A DNA stretch of 64,000 nucleotides from Triangularia verruculosa. Its lineage: Eukaryota; Ascomycota; Sordariomycetes; Sordariales; Podosporaceae. Of the stretch, positions 56,331 to 64,000 are shown piece after piece. A model generated the notes under the pieces. It was given only the letters and a program-made list of their open reading frames with translations, was not told where the DNA came from and ran no database searches. The position numbers and the translations under genes are program-made. Every line of letters starts with the position of its first letter. Position 1 is the stretch's first letter. The stretch lies in assembly GCA_033296885.1 (NCBI GenBank), contig MU863947.1:124001-188000 (forward strand), written 5' to 3'.

Positions 56331-57427
56331 ATGTACCGCTCCGCGCGCTGCGCCTTGCGCGCAATTCGGCCGGCGCCGACGACGGCATCCAGCTTAGTAA
56401 CCGCTCCCACCCGCCGGTTCGCCTCGACGACAACGGCCGGCACAAAAAAGACCGGCACATGGAAGGGGACAGTGGTACGATGGGGTCTTGCCGGCGCTGC
56501 TCTCTACTACTACAACACCAGCCCCGTCTTCGCGGATGAGCTGCGTAAGTTCGCTCTCTTGTGCTGTCATGTCTCGCTACTCCATGACCTGGTGCTAATC
56601 ATGTTTTGGTCTGGGATACAGCTCAACCACAAACCCCCCCTGTCGAGTTCTCCGAGTCCGACCTCCCCACCATCGACGCCCTCATCGAGGAGAAGCGCCG
56701 CCATGTCCCACCCCCACCCCCACCACAAGCCACCAAGGCTGCGGTCGATGCCGTCAACGAGCAGATTGGTGAGCGGGAGGAGGAGTTCAAGCCAGCAACG
56801 ACAGAATTTGAGCCCGGATCCCCCGAGGCTCTCGAACAGGAAGCCTCCCAGCAGGGCGCCTTCAACCCCGAGACTGGAGAGATCAACTGGGACTGCCCCT
56901 GCCTCGGCGGCATGGCCCACGGTCCCTGCGGCGAGGAGTTCAAGGAGGCTTTTAGCTGCTTCGTCTACAGCAAGGAGGAGCCCAAGGGTATCGAGTGCAT
57001 CGACAAGTTCCAGTAGGTGGTTTTGTCCCACATGTTATTCCCTTCTGGATGGCTGACAAAAGACAATAGGGGCATGCAAACCTGCTTTAGACAATATCCC
57101 GAGATCTACGGCACTGATATGACTGGCGGCGACGACGACGACGACGAGACAGTGGTGGCCCCAGAAGGTACCGAGGTCGCGACCAAGGCTCCCGAGTCAG
57201 ATGCGAAGGAGGCCGAGCAGGCGGAGAAGGACGAGAAGGTGCAGAAGTTGGTTGAGGATATCAAGGCCGAGAAGAAGAAGCAGGCTGAGGAGAAGAAGGA
57301 GGCTGAGGGGCAGGTTGAGGAGAAGAAGGAAGCCGAGAAGCCTGTCGAGGAGAAGGAGGAGGAGCTGCTGTCGGGCCTGCCCAAGGAGGCGGCGGACGCT
57401 ACGGATGCTAATCACAAGAAGCAATAA
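56331..57427 (+). CDS. MIA40: Mia40, mitochondrial intermembrane-space import oxidoreductase
   Basis: Exons 56331-56544, 56622-57012 and 57070-57427 give 320 residues. Mia40 oxidises incoming cysteine-motif proteins in the intermembrane space and passes electrons to Erv1. An Arg-rich presequence ('MYRSARCALRAIRPAP') precedes a single membrane anchor ('WGLAGAALYYYNTS'). The catalytic C163-P-C165 is followed by the twin C-x9-C core ('GPCGEEFKEAFSCFVYS', 'IECIDKFQGMQTCFRQYPE'). The tail is a long Glu/Lys/Ala repeat, longer than in yeast. The CPC and both C-x9-C pairs are intact, and the intron at 57013 falls inside the second pair. The gene is co-oriented with the OM14-like gene, another mitochondrial gene. 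Confidence 0.97.
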
Positions 57428-58363
57428 GCCGGCTGTTCTTTGGCCGGTGTGTACAACATCAACGACAACAATAGAGATTCTCGTCTGAGGTCTAATTACA
57501 AAAGGCGATTCGTGTTGGGTTGGGATAGAGAAAGGGATTTAGCGTGGTGCTAAAGGAAACAAACCCGGCCAGCTGGGTTGGATTGTATGTTATCGTACTA
57601 CTTCTTCTTTGTGTATATGTACCATTTGAAATGAAGACTTCAGACATCGTCAGGAGATGTGGATGTGATGGGCTTCGAGGTTGAGAGTTCCTGGCACCAT
57701 GAACATGGTTCTGGACCCTGCCGAGATCTGAGCCGATCCTCGGGATCTTCCCACTGCAAAACACCATGTCATCTTGATGGCTGAGCTGTCCAGGGGTAAA
57801 CTCATCCACGACGACAGCATCAACGGTGCCGAACAGGCCCAAGCTCCAGCAGCTTCCCGGGCCTTCGATTGGTGCAGTGCCTTGGCCCTCTAGAAAAGAA
57901 GCGGAGCCGCAGACGTCATCGCTACCGTGGTGGGCTTGGCGCTCTCTACCCCCCGGCCATGCACCCGCCCGCTTCCGTCCAGCGCCGGCAGCAGGGCAAG
58001 CAATCAAGCTGGGCCTTGGTTCATTGGTTCTGAGGTCACCTTCCCCTCCCTTCCACTCCATATTTCACATGGTGCCAACCGCGTCACCTGCTTTTTGCCA
58101 AAACATCACCAGTCTCTCCGACCCACGATAAATACCATATCATCACGAGCCACGACCTTTTCTTTTTTTCTGCTCGTTTGTCACTTGACATTGAAACCAC
58201 ACTGCAACTCACCACTGTTCTTTGTACCACTTGCACTCTACAACCAATCCGATTGCTGAAAAGCGAGCTTACTCTTACTTTCGTCTGTCCATCAAATACC
58301 CAAAACAACCAGCAAAAGTACGCTTCGCTTGCATCTCTCCATTGATCGACACGATGTACTAAC
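57428..58363. other. Intergenic region and OM14-like leader
   Basis: About 0.9 kb. A minus-strand open frame (57492-58061) was judged spurious. C/T-rich leader sequence precedes 58364. No gene is recognised. Confidence 0.4.
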
Positions 58364-59058
58364 ATGCCACCAGTGTCGTACGCCGAAGTTGCTTCCAAGG
58401 GCCCCAAGCAGACTCCTGAAGAGGTATGTCCACGACCTTAAAAATCTTCTTTGTCTAGCTTACCATGACCTATGATGCTAACACTCACACTCAGGCTGCC
58501 GCCCCTCAACCACCCCAGGTCGTCGTTGACGATTCCACCTCGACCTCCTCCCTCATCGATGTCGACACCCCCTCCGTCCGCACAGTCCCCTCCGACTTTG
58601 CCGAGCAAGACATCCAGACCGAGACCCAGGCCGACCGGATCGAGCGGGAGGAGGCCGCGAAGAAGGTCAGGGAAAAGGCCGAGGCCCTTCGCGCCGAAGC
58701 CGACCTCGCCAAGAAGAAGGCCAAGAGCAAGGCGAAGAAGGCGGATACGTGGTTGACAAAGCGTTTTGAGAATATGGGCGACGGTCCGGCGGGTGCGTTG
58801 GCCGCGGCGAATCTGATTGCTGTGATTGGCTTGAGCGGGTGGTTGGGCTTCAAGGCTTGGGGACTGTATGAGCGCGGCAGGTTGAGCTGGAAGGATGTCG
58901 GCCTCGGGCTGGGTGTGCTCGGTGCCGTTGGGGCTGTCGAGGGCGCTTTCACCAAGTAAGTTTCTTGTCCGGGGATGAGGCGAGCGGCAGGATGGGGTTG
59001 CTAATCTAGGACAAATAGCTACCTTTACAAGGCGAAGGGCAAGGGTAAGGATCAATAG
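58364..59058 (+). CDS. OM14: OM14-like mitochondrial outer-membrane protein
   Basis: Exons 58364-58423, 58495-58955 and 59019-59058 (introns of 71 and 63 nt) give 186 residues. The N-terminus 'SYAEVASKGPKQTPEE' and the following acidic 'SLIDVDTP' are typical of fungal OM14-family proteins, which in yeast help cytosolic ribosomes dock at the outer membrane. A Lys/Glu/Ala-rich coiled-coil-like segment (residues about 75-120) precedes two weakly hydrophobic helices ('AANLIAVIGLSGWLGFKAWG', 'VGLGLGVLGAVGAVEG') and a Lys-rich tail. The segment order and length fit the family. The name rests on recognising the N-terminal motif; the general form (small tail-region membrane protein) is seen directly. 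Confidence 0.65.
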
Positions 59059-60824
59059 GCGGTTACTACATACGTGGACGGCAATGGTTGGAAGGGAGGG
59101 AACCGGCAATTGGGCAGCAAAGTGGGATGCAAAATGCCAGTGGAGGCGGGGTCATAAATTGGGGTCAATACTACCACGCAACAAATAGGGTGGTTCATTT
59201 CCGTTTTTTTTTGTTTCTGTTTTCCGGGCATGGGTGGGACAGGACATGGCATATGGATTATGTATCTCCTCTCAGCTTTTTTTTTTCGTCTTGTGTGTGT
59301 CAGCTCCGGTTTCAATGGTTGTCAATTGAATTGGTTTTTTGCATCACGAGGGCAACTTGGTGGTCTCTTGGAGTGCTACAGGGGGGGAGTCTGCGCTAGG
59401 CCCACAGTGACGCAATTGTTCCCCGTCCACTAGCAGGGGAGAGAATATCCACATTTGACGACAGATGGTTTTCTCGCAGCGAACTTGATGAACCGAGATT
59501 TTTGGTTTGGAGGCTTCGGTAACTCCGGGTTTGTCTGACTGCTTTGACTCACTGTGTGATGGTCCAATTTATATGGGAGAGTGATTCTCGTAGATGATGA
59601 GTGTTTGTCGGTTGCGGAAGGGGTAAGGTCTCTGGGCTTAAGACGTGTGTGCATCTGGAACCTGGGAAGGAGAAGGGCCGAGGACTTGGGGATGGGATTT
59701 TGCGAAAAAGTAGGAGGACACTCGGATTTTGCCGAGGTGGAGGGATGGGATCCTGGTCTTGTAGGCCGTGATATTCCAAAGGGTGGTCCAGAGCTTACAC
59801 GATATTGTTGGTCGAGAGTGGTGGGATCCGATAAAGTAGGGGATTGGGGGGCACTGAGGGTTTCTGAAGTTTGGGGTTGGTTCCGATTTGGGGAGGTATA
59901 CGGTTGGATGGTGAAGGCAGGTTATATTGACGTTTACTGACACAGAGGGGCTGTATAGCTTCACGAATTCATTCTCGAGTCCGTCTTATAGGCTTTTATG
60001 GCGCATCAAAAGCATGCCAGCGACCAAGGTAATTGTTAGGATCTCTTTATCCTTCGAAAACATTAGTTTATACTGCATGAAAGTCCCGAGATTGTGCATG
60101 AGGAGCATGTAGCAAAAAGGAATCCTCAGCATATGAAGAGGTGTGCTCAGAATCTGGTGCTCGAATGAGTTCGATTGATCAACTTCAAACTCGGTGTGTC
60201 CGAGGGGGGGTGCTGGCTCATCATGGAGATCCCTGGATAATCTGCTCTCGACACCAAGATCATTGTTCAACTCGGTCTCACTTGCACACCTACTCCCCAT
60301 TTTCAAACTATGATAATTGTGAATGTTTCTGGCTCAGATCGGGCGGACAGTTTCTCGTCGGCATCAAAATCTTTGTTCAGCTCGGTCTCACCCTGCACAC
60401 CCATTCCAAACTGCGAGATTGATTAAGGGTTCCGATTCGGACGGGGAGTAAATGTAGATTGGGTTACACCAGATCTTGAATCTGGGGTAAGGTATTGGGT
60501 AGCACAGGCTAGATCTGTGCTGCTGTCTTGAGTCTGGGGTAAATGGAGGGTAACCCGCGAGGACCCCTAGAGGAGGGAATTAGGAAGGTGGAAAGATGTC
60601 TTGGGTGGAACAGTGAGACTCCTTCCCTCTCAAGCGTTGACCTACTATGGGCTCGCGAGGTTAGACTTGAGAGGCGATTATGTGGTTCTGGAAAGCATAA
60701 ATACCCGTCGAACGACCTTTTTCATGACTTCTTTCCATCAGCATCCAGCACCAGATAGCCTCTCAATCACAACCATCAGAAAACCTCAACGAGAACAGTC
60801 CTTCTCAACTGGGAAACAGTCAAA
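59059..60824. other. Long intergenic region
   Basis: About 1.8 kb. A plus frame of 119 codons (59581-59940) lacks family features. It contains a diverged direct duplication (listed separately), a repeated phrase CTTGA(A/G)TCTGGGGTAA near 60475 and 60530, and a TATA-like CATAAATAC near 60697, about 125 nt before the small secreted protein gene. Confidence 0.45.
60247..60411. repeat. Diverged direct duplication of about 60 bp
   Basis: Copies at about 60247-60309 and 60355-60411 share CTCGGTCTCAC, TGCACACC and CCAAACT/TCAAACT blocks in the same order, with roughly one difference in five. No coding frame is conserved. Confidence 0.6.
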
Positions 60825-61222
60825 ATGAAGGCATGCGCCCCCTTTTCCCCCTTCCTGTTGCGATCTATTTACTGACCCTATAAAAGTTCACCACCGCAAC
60901 TGCTGCCTTCATCTCCTCCATCCTCGCCACTGACGGCGCCCTCGCCTCCCCCATCACGGGCGAAAAGGCCGATTTTCTGTCCACCGCTGACATCCTGAAC
61001 GTCAAACGCCAGGAGGGCGGGGGTATCAACTACGGGAAGCCGTCCTGCGACAGGATCATCTTTCTCTTGAACATCCCCTGCCTGGGACTGTGGGGGGGTT
61101 TCTGCAACGCGGAGGGGTTCCAGACGACAGTTTTTGAGGAAGTGACGAAGCCCGTTTGCGAACTGTTTTGTCGCTGCCCGGCACCTGTGCCTGTGCCTGC
61201 TTCTGGCTCTGGTCCAGCCTGA
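60825..61222 (+). CDS. Small secreted cysteine-rich protein with Kex2-type site
   Basis: Exons 60825-60830 (Met-Lys) and 60887-61222 give 113 residues. The join needs a GC donor (AAG|GCATGC) and uses a CTGAC branch site and AAAAG acceptor; no GT alternative exists. A signal peptide ('FTTATAAFISSILATDGALA') runs to about residue 22. A short pro-region ends in Lys-Arg ('ILNVKR|QEGG'), a Kex2 site, which leaves a mature peptide of about 67 residues with six cysteines (positions in 'PSCDR', 'IPCLG', 'GFCNA', 'PVCEL', 'FCRC'). A Pro/Val/Ser tail follows. This layout is common in secreted effector-like proteins; no activity is implied. Leader and TATA-like box precede it. I do not recognise a named family. 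Confidence 0.75.
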
Positions 61223-61720
61223 GTGACGGGCTTTGGTGAGGAGGGGGGTCCGCGGTGGGGGTGATTACCTAGGCTTTGATAACGCTGTTGGATATATGGT
61301 TGTGCAAATGGGGGATGTCACTCTTTTAGCTTTGCTCTTCTATATTTTCTGTTTTGAGATGTCGCGAATGCCGACTGGTGCTTAGAGGAAATAGATCTTC
61401 CTTTGGAATCGATATTTTCTCGATACAATCAAGTTGTTGAATAAGTGGTACCTAGGTAGGTAACTATATGGAAAGTCACCTCCGTTTGTTAGCGGCATCG
61501 GCAAGATTCGAATGCGTCCAAGCCAGAACTCACCGATTCCAGGTTGTTGTGTGGCTGTGCATGTGTTCCCTCAGAAGGCAGGCAACAGCACAGCCCCGCA
61601 TGCTGAGCACCCTCCGACTATTTCACCAGCAGCACCGCCATCGTCAAATGCTCTCTTGTCATCAAATGCTCCCTTGTCAGTGCAACTTGTAGCTCATTAG
61701 CACACCGCAATCTGAGCACT
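61223..61720. other. Intergenic region
   Basis: This holds the 3' flank of the secreted-protein gene and the HET promoter. A palindromic GGTACCTAGGTAGGTAAC motif occurs near 61448. Nothing else is recognised. Confidence 0.45.
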
Positions 61721-63535
61721 ATGCGCCTGATCAATGTCTTTACCCTCGAGCTCCACGAGTTTCATGGAGATAAGATCCCTGCGTACGCCATATCTCACAC
61801 TTGGGGTGACGACGAAGTAACCTTTCAGAACTGGAACGACTTGAAAGCGGCATCCCGGAAACTCGGATTTTCCAAGATCAAGGGTGCATGTGCTCAAGCA
61901 GAGAAAGATGGGCTTAAATGGCTCTGGTGCGACACCAACTGTATCGACAAGACAAGCTCGGCCGAGCTGAGCGAAGCAATCAATTCCATGTTTTCTTGGT
62001 ATTTACGCTCAGCTGTATGCTACGCCTACTTGAGCGACGTCCCCCACCAAGCTGTCCGAAAGCACAAGACATACTCTGCTTTTGGTGGAAGTCGATGGTT
62101 CACTCGTGGCTGGACCCTTCAGGAGCTCATCGCACCACGCAAGCTGACCTTCTTCGCTCATGACTGGACGAAGCTTGGTGACAAACATGGCCCCCTCATC
62201 GGTGAGATTGCGTTGGTCACCGGTGTACCCCGGGGTGTTTTAACCGGGGACAACCCAATTCAGAATATCAGCATCTCGAGGAAAATGTCATGGCTCTCGA
62301 AAAGAACAACGACAAGAGTGGAAGACATGGCGTACTGCATGATGGGACTTTTTGGAATTAATATGCCGCTGCTCTACGGCGAGGGACCTAAAGCTTTTAC
62401 CCGCTTGCAGGGAGAGATCATCAAAAGCTCCAACGACCATACCATATTCTGCTGGACCTCGCCCGAATATTTCAAAACATCCGAATGGAGCAGTATGCTG
62501 GCGCCGTCCCCAAGCGCCTTCAAGGATGGCGGGAATTTCTTCCAGATTGATCAAACTTTTTGGAGCGAGGACCAGTTAAAAACCACAGAGTTTTCTATAT
62601 ATTCGATGACCAATGCGGGCCTTTCCATACGACTTCCTCTCTTATTTACCAGCTGTGGTCTACTCGCAGTTCTCAATGTCCAGGTGTATCACACCGTGCC
62701 GAATAGCACTTCATTGCGACCTCGGCCTATTTCTATACCTCTGATTGGGTAACCCACAAAGACGGCCATCTCTGCAAAGCGCGCACCGTTTCCGAGACAT
62801 CCAATTCCAATTCCAGCATATTTCTACAGCGACTTGCAACAAAGTGAGCTCCTGGTGCAGGCGACTCCTCTCTATTGGACTGATAAGTTACATGTCCAGG
62901 ATTACTACCCAAAATCAGTCGACGGCGACGTACTCGGCGTTGTCACTACGTTCGATTGCCAAGATACTCAAAAGAGGTGGCGCATCGGCCAAAGCACTCA
63001 TTACGATCAGTTATCCGTCGAAATGACTCCTCTCCGGCGCCGTTTCAGAGGGCTGTATTCTGGAATGATTGAGATAGAGTCCAGCAAAGACCCCAAGCTC
63101 TCAAAAAAGTCAACCGTGGACTGTCTACTAATTGCTGCCAAGATTGAGGAAGGGTCAAGCCACTGGTCATGCCAAATCTTTACTGGAGTTGAGAATCCCC
63201 AGCCTCTTCGAACACCTCAAGAGACGGATTTACAGATACTGGACCATCATTTTCGGCGTCATAAGGGTCAGCAGATTGCCCATTTTGATAGAGACCTTGG
63301 GATATCGGTGGTTCTTGGTGGTTTCATTCCCGCCTTCGGAGGTTACAAGGCCATAAGAATGCTGCATGTCTCTGTAGGCCAACAGATGTACGAGCCTGAA
63401 GAGACCGTGACTCGTGAAAGGGATCGAGGCTCACGCACCAGCAACGCGGCCATGGTGGAAGGCCTGTGCGCTCGCCGAGAAGTTCCCTCCTTTGGGGCGA
63501 TGAGCATGACAAGATTTGGCCTTTCAAGGCGATAG
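61721..63535 (+). CDS. HET-domain protein (heterokaryon-incompatibility type)
   Basis: Exons 61721-62748 and 62830-63535 (81-nt intron, GTAACC donor, CTACAG acceptor, phase GG|C) give 577 residues. Without the intron the frame stops at 62752. The HET domain covers residues about 20-175: 'YAISHTWGDDEVTFQNW', 'WLWCDTNCIDKTSSAELSEA', 'SMFSWYLRSAVCYAYLSDV', 'RWFTRGWTLQELIAPRKLTF', then 'YCMMGLFGINMPLLYGEG'. HET domains trigger cell death on non-self recognition in fungi; fungal genomes hold many. The C-terminal 230 residues are unassigned. Near the end another frame reads 'LLWGDEHDKIWPFKAIES' to a stop near 63573, so a frameshift at the very end is possible. Confidence 0.85.
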
Positions 63536-64000
63536 AGTCTGCCGCGAATACACACAGTCCAACTGCTTTGTGAAACGAAGGCACAGTTCGTCGACACCTA
63601 CCCACTTACAATGTATACATATATGAGATTGTTTTCAAACGTAAAGGCCAGGGTATCCGGGACCAGATCCGTCCTCTTCCGAAGATTTGGAGGTTCTTGT
63701 TATGCAGGAGGCAGTATTCCGTGCACCTATATATTTGTGCAGCACGGGAAACGGTAAACTACCGAGCCCGCCTTCGGTACCTGAGATTCCCGGGATCTAC
63801 GGGCCGTTTATCATTGACAGAGCATCACCGGCTCTGGCTTCCCTATGGATTGGTATATAGCAGTGTAAACGACAGGTACATGGTAGGTATCGAGCGCCTG
63901 TACGGCGTGCGTGATGGCACAATGACCCTACTGGGGTAAGAAGAATGAATACCACCTTAGAGGAGGCCACCGTTTGTCTAAAAAAGAACGGCACGCTGTG
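63536..64000. other. Window edge, no firm gene
   Basis: Two overlapping frames look partly coding: 63697-63939, and a 53-codon frame from ATG 63702 to TAG 63860 reading 'LPSPPSVPEIPGIYGPFIID'. No join or family could be established, and the window ends. It may be the start of a decayed or unseen gene. Confidence 0.3.

Noticed and set aside
57492..58061. 189-codon minus-strand frame between MIA40 and the OM14-like gene
   Set aside because: No domain and poor codon pattern; lies in promoter DNA.
59581..59940. 119-codon plus-strand frame, Trp/Gly-rich
   Set aside because: No family, no leader, no splice context; likely chance in G-rich DNA.

Overview
The window is nuclear DNA of a filamentous ascomycete, most likely a Sordariomycete. 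The evidence is: genes with short introns (about 46-80 nt) carrying CTAAC/CTGAC-type branch points close to the acceptor; nuclear tRNA genes, one with an intron just 3' of the anticodon; fungal-only families (HET, SesB-like hydrolase with TPRs, a secreted alpha/beta hydrolase, a cysteine-rich small secreted protein, Mia40, an OM14-like protein); and an AT-rich patch in which a duplicated tRNA-Asp differs from its intact sister almost only by C-to-T and G-to-A, the signature of repeat-induced point mutation (RIP). Gene models were built by hand from open frames, splice signals and phase; no search was run, so family names come from motif recognition.

Layout. 0.5-11.3 kb: a TFIIIC-like WD40 protein (-), a class II aldolase (+), a membrane glycosyltransferase 2 (+), a TauD-like dioxygenase interrupted by an in-frame TAG (+), and a disordered nuclear-type protein (-). 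11.3-17.6 kb: a tRNA-like relic, a truncated NmrA-like relic, a single-pass membrane protein with a degenerate stalk, and a subtilase with a dispersed repeat in its promoter and intron. 18.3-25.6 kb: four uncharacterised proteins of 350-370 residues, three of them diverged paralogues; this is the least explained multi-gene block. 26-36 kb: a secreted hydrolase with a GC-AG intron, tRNA-Cys, a four-TM membrane protein, tRNA-Asp with an intron, and a secreted sulfatase.

36-54 kb is accessory in character. It holds two damaged copies of the tRNA-Asp segment, a RIP-altered AT-rich island, an APH-fold kinase followed by a duplicated transmembrane exon, the membrane protein that carries the other copy of that exon, an FHA-pseudokinase with a frameshift, a RING protein, an F-box/LRR-like protein, and a SesB-like hydrolase with TPRs but no nucleotide-binding domain. 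The same GATAGT-type short repeat that sits at the subtilase flanks this gene on both sides. 54-64 kb returns to housekeeping genes (Mia40, OM14-like), then a small secreted cysteine-rich protein with a GC-AG intron and a HET-domain gene.

How the genes fit together: most are independent. Mia40 and the OM14-like protein are neighbouring mitochondrial genes. The sulfatase and the TauD-like enzyme both release inorganic sulfur but lie 24 kb apart. Subtilase, SesB-TPR, HET and the FHA-pseudokinase resemble the fungal non-self-recognition repertoire; that they act together is only an inference from family and shared repeats.
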